Shown in pieces: positions 1-6,563 of a stretch of DNA of 9,552 nt. The position numbers were made by a program, and so were the translations under genes. How positions within the stretch are numbered: position 1 is the first letter of the stretch; each line of letters opens with the position of its first letter. Source of the DNA: Gammaproteobacteria bacterium (GTDB lineage Bacteria; Pseudomonadota; Gammaproteobacteria; Pseudomonadales; Pseudomonadaceae); assembly GCA_012800475.1 (NCBI GenBank), contig JAAZJF010000256.1:1-9552 (forward strand), in the 5' to 3' direction. The notes under the pieces are model-generated. The model was not told where the DNA came from. It saw only the letters and a list, made by a program, of their open reading frames with translations, and made no database searches.

Positions 1-745
1 CGATCAATTGATCCAGCGCAGCCAAGACACTGCTGGGCGCTGCGGCTAATACTGTTTTAGCCTGATCCAACACTTCACGACCACCACATAAGTGGCACAG
101 CTCATTGAGCATGCTCGCTAAATCGCTCGGCAACTGCGCAGTTAGAGCAGTCACTTCATCAATGGCTTTGCGTTGCAACGCATCAAAAATTTGCGCTTCC
201 AGATCAGTGGATAATTGCGCTGCCTGAACTAAGCCGCGGTACACACCCACATGGCCTAAATCCATGTGAATATCCGCAATTTGCGCTTGCTCAAGGGTGG
301 CCAGCATTAAGCTGATAATTTCAATATCAGCAGCAGGACTGGCATCACCGTACAACTCAGCACCCAATTGGATGGGGCTGCGTGAACGTGATAAAGAACG
401 TGGACGCGCATGGACAACACTGCCGGCATAACACAGACGTGAAGGACCTTCGCGACGCAGACTGTGGGCATCCATACGAGCCACTTGCGGAGTAATATCC
501 GCGCGAAAGCCCATCAGATGACCAGATTGCGGGTCGGTTACTTTAAAGGTACGTAGATCAAGCTTTTGGCCCGCGCCAGTCAATAATGACTCAAGGAACT
601 CGATATGCGGCGTGACTACAAACTCGTAGCCCCATGCTTCAAACATATCCAGTACATCTCGACGGGATGCTTCAATCTGCGCCGCTTGCGGCGGCAGTAC
701 TTCTTCGATGCCATCTGGCAGCAGCCAGCGGTCTACCGTTGCCAT
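1..745 (-). CDS. hisZ: ATP phosphoribosyltransferase regulatory subunit HisZ (5' part, cut by window edge)
   Basis: The first 248 codons are visible, with no in-frame stop; the family is usually near 390-400 residues, so the C-terminal third lies outside the window. HisZ is a catalytically inactive paralogue of histidyl-tRNA synthetase that pairs with the short form of HisG to make the first enzyme of histidine synthesis, in the cytoplasm. The N-terminus reads MATVDRWLLPDGIEEVLPP. Class II synthetase-like signatures follow: RADITPQVARMDAH at residues 81-94 and QLGAELYG at 126-133. The ATG at 745-743 is preceded by an AGGAAGG Shine-Dalgarno. The gene follows hflC as in Pseudomonas, but an intrinsic terminator about 60 bp upstream separates it from hflC, so its transcription is probably at least partly independent. 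Confidence 0.93.
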   Translation of the reverse strand, partial: MATVDRWLLPDGIEEVLPPQAAQIEASRRDVLDMFEAWGYEFVVTPHIEFLESLLTGAGQKLDLRTFKVTDPQSGHLMGFRADITPQVARMDAHSLRREGPSRLCYAGSVVHARPRSLSRSRSPIQLGAELYGDASPAADIEIISLMLATLEQAQIADIHMDLGHVGVYRGLVQAAQLSTDLEAQIFDALQRKAIDEVTALTAQLPSDLASMLNELCHLCGGREVLDQAKTVLAAAPSSVLAALDQLI

Positions 746-804
746 TGCGCCTTCCTCATTGTGAATACACTTGCCTGTTGGGCATTTTACATGGCCACAG
801 GCGC

Positions 805-828
805 AAAAAAGCCGGGAGTTTCCCGGCT
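805..828 (-). terminator. Rho-independent terminator between hflC and hisZ
   Basis: A perfect 7-bp GC-rich stem (GCCGGGA 811-817 / TCCCGGC 821-827, extendable by one A-T pair) closes a 3-nt loop. On the minus strand it is followed by a run of six T (complement of 805-810). This is a textbook intrinsic terminator for transcripts leaving hflKC. It lies only about 60 bp before the hisZ ATG, so it could also act as a leader attenuator if hisZ is transcribed from further upstream. Confidence 0.85.
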
Positions 829-831
829 GCC

Positions 832-940
832 GCATGATACCACAGATTATTCTGTGCATGCCCCTAGCTTTTGCATAGCCATGCGTGATCCTAGGCGTTA
901 ACCAAGGCCCTGTGCGCTGCATGCAGGCTCACGCACAGGG
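832..940. repeat. Inverted repeats in the hflC-hisZ spacer
   Basis: Two hairpin-forming repeats lie between the hflC stop and the terminator. One is a perfect 9-bp pair, CCCTGTGCG (908-916) and CGCACAGGG (932-940), whose loop contains the 10-bp palindrome CTGCATGCAG (917-926). The other is CACAGA (841-846) / TCTGTG (851-856), extended across a 4-nt bulge by GCATG (832-836) / CATGC (857-861). Neither has a T-run on the minus strand, so they are not simple intrinsic terminators. They may stabilise the hflKC mRNA 3' end or bind a protein; the function is unknown. Confidence 0.55.
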
Positions 941-951
941 TTTATATCAAC

Positions 952-1821
952 TTATGGCTTAGAATTTTCCATATACTTGAAAAAGTCGTTATCCGGTGAC
1001 AACACCATGATATCGCTCTTATCGGCAAAGCTTTCGCGGTATGCCATCAAGCTACGGTGAAAATCATAGAACTCAGCATCCAGACCATAGGCTTTAGCGT
1101 AAATCGCTGCTGCAACAGCATCACCATCACCTCGGATTTCCTCAGCTTCGCGGTACGCTTCAGCCAACAATACTCGGCGTTGACGATCCGCATCAGCACG
1201 AATACCTTCAGCCAACTCTTGACCTTTAGCACGGTGCTCACGCGCTTCACGCGCACGCTCAGAACTCATACGCTCAAACACGCTGAGGTTCACTTCTTTA
1301 GGTAAATCAATGGATTTAACGCGCACGTCAATCACTTCAATACCCAACTCTTTACGCGCCATGCGGTTTAAAGAAGCGGTGATATCAGCCATTAACTCAT
1401 CACGTTGGCCACTGACCACTTCATGCAAAGTGCGCTTACCAAACTGATCACGTAAACCTGATTCAAGTCGACGTACTAAACGCTCATCAGCTACCTGCTT
1501 GATACCTGAGGTAGCGGTGTAGTACTGATCTGCATCGGCCACACGCCATTTAGCAAAAGCATCCACCATCACGGCTTTCTTTTCGAGCGTTAAAAAACGC
1601 TGAGTCGGTGCATCAAGAGTCAGCAAGCGCGCATCAAAGATACGTACCTGATTGACGTAAGGTATTTTGACATGCAAACCCGGTTGTACGTTGGTTTGCT
1701 CTACCTTTCCAAACTGCAGTAATACCGCACGCTCTGTTTGCTGAACAATATAAAAACTGTTCCAAGCCACTAAAGCGAGTACGGCGCCTACAACCAAAAC
1801 AACTGTCGATTTATTACTCAT
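952..1821 (-). CDS. hflC: FtsH modulator subunit HflC (SPFH/prohibitin-family)
   Basis: The protein has 289 residues, shorter than the roughly 334-residue E. coli protein but in keeping with Pseudomonas HflC. With HflK it forms the inner-membrane, periplasm-facing HflKC complex that surrounds and modulates the protease FtsH. The sequence shows one N-terminal membrane segment (about residues 6-25), then the SPFH start (FYIVQQTERAVLLQFGKVEQ), a central SPFH core containing DARLLTLDAPTQRFLTLEKK, and a charged helical stretch rich in R/E/A (about 185-235). The ATG overlaps the last base of the hflK stop (TAATG, position 1821), so translation is probably coupled to hflK. An inverted repeat and a terminator follow the gene. 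Confidence 0.95.
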   Translation of the reverse strand: MSNKSTVVLVVGAVLALVAWNSFYIVQQTERAVLLQFGKVEQTNVQPGLHVKIPYVNQVRIFDARLLTLDAPTQRFLTLEKKAVMVDAFAKWRVADADQYYTATSGIKQVADERLVRRLESGLRDQFGKRTLHEVVSGQRDELMADITASLNRMARKELGIEVIDVRVKSIDLPKEVNLSVFERMSSERAREAREHRAKGQELAEGIRADADRQRRVLLAEAYREAEEIRGDGDAVAAAIYAKAYGLDAEFYDFHRSLMAYRESFADKSDIMVLSPDNDFFKYMENSKP

Positions 1822-2984
1822 TAACGGCTACCTCTGGCACGTAAATCACGAGTCAGCGGCTCATTGCTGATACGAACCGTCGTATCCACTGGGCTGCTGT
1901 TGCTGCCTGTAGTGCTGGTCGTTTTTCGTGGTGTCGTGTTGCGCCCTTCCAACATTTTATCCAGCGGCAAATACAGCATGCTGTTTTGACCTTGGTCGCC
2001 GCTTAATAAAACTTTGCTGGTGTTGCTGAGCACTTCTTGCATGGTTTCAATATACAAACGCTGACGTGTCACTTCAGGCGCTTTGCGGTATTCAGCCACC
2101 AACTTAGTAAAGCGATCTGCCTCACCCTCGGCGCGTGAAATTTTCTCATCACGGTAACCGTTGGCTTCTTCACGCAAACGCTGGGCTTGACCACGCGCTT
2201 CTGGAATCACACCGTTAGCATAGGTTTCTGCCTGGTTCTTTTCACGCTGCTCGTCTTCACGGGCACGAATCACGTCATCAAAGGACTCTTGCACTTCGCG
2301 TGGCGCTTGTGCGTTTTGTACGTTGACTTGCGTGACTGTAATACCAGTGCGGTAGGTGTCAATAAAACGCTGTAAACGCTCTTTAACTTCTACGGCTAGA
2401 TTTTCACGACCTGCGGTTAACACCTGATCCATCGAGGTTGAACCAACAACGTGACGCAACGCACTTTCAGTGGCTTGCTGTAAGCTCAACTCAGGTGCAT
2501 CGACGTTCAAAACGTAGTCTTGCAAGTTGCTGATTTTATACTGCACCGTTAACGGTACTTCGATGATGTTCTCATCTTCAGTCAGCATCGGTCCTTGACG
2601 TGTGTAAGCACGCTCACGCGTGACGTTTTGCTCGTACTTACGATCCATCGGTGGGAAGTAGATATTCAAACCCGGTCCGACTGTTTCGTGGTACTTACCT
2701 AGACGCAAAATCACAGCCTGTTCTTGCTCATCCAGCGAATACACTGCGGTGTATAACCACATTGCCGCTAAAGCAGCTAAAACAACAGCGACCAGACCAA
2801 AACCACCGCCTGAGCTTTTAGAGCCCGGTTTTTTAGGTCCGCCAAAAAGGCTTTTTACGTTGTCCTGCAGTTTACGGAGGGCTTCATCAAGATCAGGTGG
2901 CCCTTGCTTCTGGCCACCGCGCTTATTGCGGTCACCCCAAGGATCCTGATTGTTTGAGTTACCACCCGGCTCATTCCAGGCCAT
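1821..2984 (-). CDS. hflK: FtsH modulator subunit HflK (SPFH/prohibitin-family)
   Basis: This is the partner of HflC in the inner-membrane complex that regulates FtsH proteolysis. I start it at the ATG at 2984-2982 (MAWNEPGGNSNNQDPWG, 387 residues). This matches the family N-terminus MAWN-P, and GGAG (2994-2991) lies 6 nt upstream. An in-frame ATG four codons earlier (2996) would add MENT but has no Shine-Dalgarno, and its own codon overlaps the GGAG. From the chosen start, residues 1-61 are a Gly/Lys/Pro-rich cytoplasmic tail with the PWG motif, and 62-83 form the single membrane helix. The SPFH domain follows (SLDEQEQAVILRLGKYHETV), then an Arg/Glu/Ala-rich coiled region near 235-295 and a low-complexity Ser/Thr-rich C-terminus. 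A probable promoter lies directly upstream. Confidence 0.95.
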   Translation of the reverse strand: MAWNEPGGNSNNQDPWGDRNKRGGQKQGPPDLDEALRKLQDNVKSLFGGPKKPGSKSSGGGFGLVAVVLAALAAMWLYTAVYSLDEQEQAVILRLGKYHETVGPGLNIYFPPMDRKYEQNVTRERAYTRQGPMLTEDENIIEVPLTVQYKISNLQDYVLNVDAPELSLQQATESALRHVVGSTSMDQVLTAGRENLAVEVKERLQRFIDTYRTGITVTQVNVQNAQAPREVQESFDDVIRAREDEQREKNQAETYANGVIPEARGQAQRLREEANGYRDEKISRAEGEADRFTKLVAEYRKAPEVTRQRLYIETMQEVLSNTSKVLLSGDQGQNSMLYLPLDKMLEGRNTTPRKTTSTTGSNSSPVDTTVRISNEPLTRDLRARGSR

Positions 2985-3034
2985 AGTGTTCTCCATCTAT
3001 TAGAAAGGCAAAATGCACATTAAAAGCGCACTAT

Positions 3035-3062
3035 ATTATATTTAATAAACGCCAAAAGTCAG
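3035..3062 (-). promoter_or_regulatory. Probable sigma-70 promoter of hflKC
   Basis: On the minus strand a perfect -10 TATAAT (3040-3035) sits 16 bp downstream of CTGACT (3062-3057; 4 of 6 match to TTGACA), in an otherwise AT-rich spacer. The predicted start is near 3028, giving a leader of about 44 nt before the hflK ATG. The -35 lies inside the right-hand part of the hairpin that follows hflX, so terminator and promoter overlap. No experimental support is available. Confidence 0.5.
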
Positions 3063-3075
3063 CACAAGCTGACTT
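3054..3075 (-). terminator. Hairpin after hflX, likely weak terminator
   Basis: A perfect 8-bp stem (AAGTCAGC 3056-3063 / GCTGACTT 3068-3075) with a 4-nt loop begins 11 bp after the hflX stop. On the minus strand it runs into TTTT then GG, a short U-tract. The stem has only 4 G-C pairs, so termination is probably partial, which would let some hfq-hflX transcript read into hflKC. Confidence 0.55.
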
Positions 3076-3086
3076 CTTTAACGCCA

Positions 3087-4382
3087 TTAGCGGTGAGTAT
3101 ACTGTGCAAAAAAATCATCCGCGCTGATCCCTTCACGACTCAGTAATTTATCCAGTTCAATTTTGGTTACACGCAATGTTAATACGCTCTCGCCCTCTGG
3201 CGTATGCGCTTCATGTTGTACGGCGTTTAAGTCAAACAACTTGCCACGCAAGCGGCTGTGTTCTTGAGTGAGACGCACTGTAGCAACATATATTTCGTCT
3301 TCCAATAACTGCGCAATAGCTTGCTGCAACAATGCGATGCCTTGCTCACGCTGCGCAGACAACCAAACCCGTACAGGCTTACCATCGGCGTCACGTTGGA
3401 TATGCGGATCGACATTATCGAGCAAATCAATTTTGTTGTAGACCTCAAGCATCAACACATCATCAGCGTCAATTTCATGCAGTACGGTATGCACTTGCTT
3501 GATTTGCTCATCGCGCTCTGGCGACTGCGCATCAATCACATGCAACAGTAAATCAGCACTGGCCGACTCTTCTAATGTAGCGCGAAAGGCTTCCACCAAC
3601 TTATGCGGCAAATGGCGAATAAAACCAACGGTATCCGCTAAGGTTGCTGCACCTAAATCCGGCACTTCAATACGTCGCACAGTAGGATCTAGGGTTGCAA
3701 ATAACTGGTCCGCGGCAAAAACTTCAGATTGCGTAAGCAGGTTAAACAGCGTTGATTTGCCAGTATTGGTATAACCGACCAAGGAAATACCGGGTATTTC
3801 TGCACGTTCACGACTGCGGCGCGCAAGTTGACGCTGATTGCGCACTTTAGCCAAACGGTTTTTAATTTGCTTGACGCGTACACGCAATAGACGGCGATCG
3901 GTTTCTAGCTGAGTTTCACCTGGCCCACGCAAACCAATACCACCCAACTGCCCACTCAAATCACTGCGGCTACCGACTAAACGACTGCCAAGGTGATCGA
4001 GCTGTGCTAACTCAACTTGCAACTTACCTTCATAGGTTTGCGCACGTTGAGCAAAGATATCCAAAATCAAACCGACACGATCCAAAACACGGCATTCAAG
4101 TGCGCGCTCTAAATTGCGCTCTTGGCTGGGTGTCAGTGTGTGATTGAAAATCACTAGATCGGCCTGCTCAGCGAGCACCAATTGACGTAATTCGTCAACT
4201 TTGCCTGAGCCAATTAAGAAACGAGCCGTTGGCTGATGACGCGATACATTAACGAAACTTGCAATGACAGCGCCGGCTGACACTGCAAGCTCTTGAAACT
4301 CATAAGGATCTTCTCGTACATCAAGTGCATGCCCGTCTAAATGCACAAGAATGGCACGTTCACCTGAGTGTTCAGCGATCAA
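3087..4382 (-). CDS. hflX: Ribosome-associated GTPase HflX
   Basis: HflX binds the 50S subunit and splits or rescues stalled ribosomes. From the start used here it has 431 residues. The N-terminal HflX domain includes SGKVDELRQL and NHTLTPSQERNLE (about 80-93). The linker GGIGLRGPGETQLETDRR (147-164) is diagnostic. The G domain shows G1 GYTNTGKS (203-210), G3 DTVG (250-253) and G4 NKID (316-319). Two TTG starts are possible. The one at 4382 has GGAG 6 nt upstream and gives MIAEHSGERAILVHLDG, close to Pseudomonas HflX. The one at 4394 gives four more residues but only a poor ribosome site. No ATG fits. It lies 12 nt after the hfq stop and is probably co-transcribed. The usual NAGKS is NTGKS here. 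Confidence 0.94.
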   Translation of the reverse strand: MIAEHSGERAILVHLDGHALDVREDPYEFQELAVSAGAVIASFVNVSRHQPTARFLIGSGKVDELRQLVLAEQADLVIFNHTLTPSQERNLERALECRVLDRVGLILDIFAQRAQTYEGKLQVELAQLDHLGSRLVGSRSDLSGQLGGIGLRGPGETQLETDRRLLRVRVKQIKNRLAKVRNQRQLARRSRERAEIPGISLVGYTNTGKSTLFNLLTQSEVFAADQLFATLDPTVRRIEVPDLGAATLADTVGFIRHLPHKLVEAFRATLEESASADLLLHVIDAQSPERDEQIKQVHTVLHEIDADDVLMLEVYNKIDLLDNVDPHIQRDADGKPVRVWLSAQREQGIALLQQAIAQLLEDEIYVATVRLTQEHSRLRGKLFDLNAVQHEAHTPEGESVLTLRVTKIELDKLLSREGISADDFFAQYTHR

Positions 4383-4394
4383 AATGTTCTCCAA

Positions 4395-4646
4395 CTAATC
4401 GGTACCTACATCATCATTGGCGTCATCTTCGTTCGGCAAGCGCACTGGGCGACCGGGGACAACTGTGGAAATAGCGTGTTTGTAAACCATTTGGCTGACA
4501 GTGTTTTTCAGCAAGATAACAAACTGATCAAATGACTCAATTTGTCCTTGTAACTTAATGCCATTCACCAGATAAATGGATACTGGTACGCGTTCTTTAC
4601 GCAAGAGGTTTAAGTAAGGGTCTTGTAGCGTGTGCCCTTTTGACAT
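4395..4646 (-). CDS. hfq: RNA chaperone Hfq
   Basis: Hfq is a hexameric Sm-like protein that pairs small RNAs with mRNAs and acts with Crc in carbon control in pseudomonads. The 83-residue product MSKGHTLQDPYLNLLRKE... has Q8 for proximal-face RNA binding, the Sm1 region VSIYLVNGIKLQGQIESFDQF (from residue 22), and the Sm2 YKH motif (55-57) followed by ISTVVPGRPV. The short acidic C-terminal tail (EDDANDDVGTD) is typical of Pseudomonas rather than the long enterobacterial tail. The ATG at 4646 is chosen because GGAG lies 8 nt upstream and the family starts MSKG. An in-frame upstream extension to 4712 has no family support. It lies 72 nt after miaA and 12 nt before the chosen hflX start. Confidence 0.97.
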   Translation of the reverse strand: MSKGHTLQDPYLNLLRKERVPVSIYLVNGIKLQGQIESFDQFVILLKNTVSQMVYKHAISTVVPGRPVRLPNEDDANDDVGTD

Positions 4647-4718
4647 GTGGTGTACTCCATTCAATAAAATAAAAATTTGCCGGCACGCAAGCACTGACAA
4701 ATAAAACTGCAAATCTTG

Positions 4719-5684
4719 TTAGCTCAATATGGTGAGCTGTTCCAGTCTTTTCAAGGCCTGCGGCAAAATGTCACAGGACAAGCTATCCAGCCACTGCACA
4801 TCATCCCAACTGCGCAACCAAGTAAACTGCCGTTTAGCCAGTTGGCGTGTTGCAATAATGCCGCGCTCAATCATGTCATCGTATGTGTAGTCGCCTTGCA
4901 AATACATCCACGCCTGACGATAACCTACTGCACGTATGGAGGGTAAATCGGCATGTAAGTCGCCACGCTGCCACAGCGTTTTGACCTCATCGAGAAACCC
5001 TTGTTCCAGCATCAAATGAAAACGCTGAGCGATGCGCTCATGCAAAACACTGCGCTGCTGAGGTGCAATAGCAAATGTAGCCACATTGTACGGCAAATGA
5101 CCGCCATTGGATGCTTGTTTTTGTAACGCCTGATGTGCGCGCAACTGCGTCATGCTTTGCCCGCTGACCTGCCACACTTCTAAAGCACGTAAAATTCGCT
5201 GCGGATCATTGGGATGAATACGCGCCGCCGAAACCGGATCTACATTGTGCAATTGGGCATGCAATGCAGCCCAACCTTCGGTGGCCGCTTGCAACTCAAG
5301 TTGCGCACGCACTTGCGCATCAGCCGCAGGCATCGCGGCCAAGCCTTCAATCAATGCTTTGTAGTACAGCATGGTGCCGCCCACCAACAAAGGAATACGT
5401 CCACGCGCAGTGATATCCGCCATGGCGGCCAGCGCATCCTCGCGAAACTGCGCAGCAGAGTAGCTGTGCACAGGGTCGAGAATATTCACCAAATGATGCG
5501 GATAAGCCTGCAAAATCTCCGCGCTGGGCTTGGCGCTACCAATATCCATACCTTGATAAATCAACGCAGAATCAACACTGATAATTTCACAAGGCAGCTC
5601 ACGCACCAGCTGCAAGGCTAAATCTGTTTTACCTGATGCTGTTGGGCCCATCAAAAAAATAGCCGGCGGCAAATTATTCGTCAA
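4719..5684 (-). CDS. miaA: tRNA dimethylallyltransferase MiaA
   Basis: MiaA transfers a dimethylallyl group to N6 of A37 in tRNAs reading UNN codons. The 321-residue length is normal. The P-loop GPTASGKT is at 13-20, SVDSALIYQGMDIGSAKP at 36-53 holds the catalytic Asp38, VGGTMLYYKAL is at 101-111, and HPNDPQRILRALEV at 157-170. The start is a TTG (5684-5682) preceded by a strong AGGGGGAG Shine-Dalgarno. The first in-frame ATG (residue 12) would cut off the first beta strand before the P-loop, so TTG is preferred. hfq follows 72 nt downstream, as in most gammaproteobacteria. The gene upstream is a lipoprotein gene, not the usual mutL. Confidence 0.96.
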   Translation of the reverse strand: MTNNLPPAIFLMGPTASGKTDLALQLVRELPCEIISVDSALIYQGMDIGSAKPSAEILQAYPHHLVNILDPVHSYSAAQFREDALAAMADITARGRIPLLVGGTMLYYKALIEGLAAMPAADAQVRAQLELQAATEGWAALHAQLHNVDPVSAARIHPNDPQRILRALEVWQVSGQSMTQLRAHQALQKQASNGGHLPYNVATFAIAPQQRSVLHERIAQRFHLMLEQGFLDEVKTLWQRGDLHADLPSIRAVGYRQAWMYLQGDYTYDDMIERGIIATRQLAKRQFTWLRSWDDVQWLDSLSCDILPQALKRLEQLTILS

Positions 5685-5708
5685 AACACTCCCCCTGCTA
5701 GATTCACA

Positions 5709-5743
5709 TACGAGTCCCTGCAGATAAAAGTGAGGGACTCGTA
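5709..5743. repeat. 11-bp perfect inverted repeat between lipoprotein gene and miaA
   Basis: TACGAGTCCCT (5709-5719) pairs perfectly with AGGGACTCGTA (5733-5743) across a 13-nt loop. It lies in the 84-bp spacer, downstream of the lipoprotein stop and upstream of miaA. No T-run follows on either strand, so it is not a standard intrinsic terminator. A 9-bp direct repeat GATAAAAGT (5723-5731 and 5748-5756) starts inside the loop and recurs beside the stem. The element could be an RNA-stabilising hairpin, an operator, or a trace of the rearrangement that placed this gene next to miaA. Confidence 0.7.
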
Positions 5744-5768
5744 CAGCGATAAAAGTCAGCTGGTAAAC

Positions 5769-6353
5769 TTAATCAGCAAGCAAACGGCCAACGGCTGGAT
5801 CACTAAACGCACGCTTTAAAGCTTCACTGAGCACTTCACTGACCCACTGGGTGTTTTTTTGCTCATTGGGTGCCGAGGCATACCCTTGAGTTAAAGTGGC
5901 TGCATAACGACCATTGTAACGACGGCTGCCATTTTTTGCTTCTAAGGTGTACGCCGCTGATAATTGCGCCTCTTTAGACACTGGGTTTTTCTCCACTGCC
6001 GTATAACGTAACTCCGTCAGAGTCAGACGCAATTGCGCAGCCTCGGTATTTTTGGTCACTGGAGTAAAACCCATCATCCGCACCGCCGCATCGGTTTCCG
6101 CCTGCAAACGTGGTAAAAACGCAGCGCTATCCACACTAATCATGCTGCTTTGTGCATACACACCGCCACGGGTACCTATGGCTGGCGATTTACGCGCATC
6201 ACGCACTTCAACATTGACCTGCTGCCCTTGTCCAACCTGCGCCACCTGACCGTTAAAGCGAGGTTCTGGCTTTAAATTTTGTGGACTCAAGCCACAACCT
6301 GCCAGAACCCCAGTCAAAATAACCGCAGCACCCATTAAAATATAACGCGACAT
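5769..6353 (-). CDS. YajG-like putative outer-membrane lipoprotein
   Basis: The 194-residue product starts with a lipoprotein signal peptide: MSRYILMGAAVILTGV then the lipobox LAGC, with lipidated Cys20 and Gly at +2, which favours transport to the outer membrane by Lol. The mature part (QVNVEVRDARKSPAIGTRGG..., LTLTELRYTAVEK, AYTLEAKNG...YNGRYAATLTQGY, then VLSEALKRAFSDPAVGRLLAD) resembles the YajG family, whose function is not well defined. The assignment is from remembered family pattern, so no symbol is given. The ATG at 6353 has AAGGAG 8 nt upstream; an upstream in-frame ATG (6416) would place non-signal residues before the signal peptide and is rejected. A probable promoter lies about 175 nt upstream. 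Confidence 0.85.
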   Translation of the reverse strand: MSRYILMGAAVILTGVLAGCGLSPQNLKPEPRFNGQVAQVGQGQQVNVEVRDARKSPAIGTRGGVYAQSSMISVDSAAFLPRLQAETDAAVRMMGFTPVTKNTEAAQLRLTLTELRYTAVEKNPVSKEAQLSAAYTLEAKNGSRRYNGRYAATLTQGYASAPNEQKNTQWVSEVLSEALKRAFSDPAVGRLLAD

Positions 6354-6535
6354 AATGTAAACTCCTTGAATACAGCACAGTGTACCGAAGTTTAACCAAG
6401 CTGCGCGTACTTGCACAACACAAAGCTCAATGCAGAGTGACGCAGTGTTTATCAGGGTTAAAGCACCACGCCATAGTTCTTAAGTTCTTTTTATACGACC
6501 TTTCGACTAAAGAAATTTCATCGCAATGATCGTTT

Positions 6536-6563
6536 TTTATAATTTGATCGTTATAATTGTTAA
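6536..6563 (-). promoter_or_regulatory. Probable sigma-70 promoter for the lipoprotein gene
   Basis: On the minus strand TTAACA (6563-6558; 5/6 match to TTGACA) is followed after 16 bp by TATAAA (6541-6536; 5/6 match to TATAAT). The predicted start is near 6529, leaving a leader of about 175 nt. The promoter overlaps a direct repeat, TGATCG(TTTT)TTATAAT at 6527-6543 and TGATCGTTATAAT at 6545-6557, which could be a repressor site. No closer promoter to the gene looked as good. Confidence 0.45.

Noticed and set aside
605..901. 98-residue plus-strand ORF antisense to hisZ
   Set aside because: It is the complement of clear HisZ coding sequence and runs across the hisZ terminator; no plausible ribosome site.
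4647..4712. 22-residue N-terminal extension of Hfq
   Set aside because: The Hfq family starts at MSKGHTLQDP, and a good Shine-Dalgarno precedes that ATG; the extension lies in the miaA-hfq spacer.
6354..6416. 21-residue N-terminal extension of the lipoprotein
   Set aside because: It would bury the signal peptide; AAGGAG is correctly placed before the ATG at 6353.
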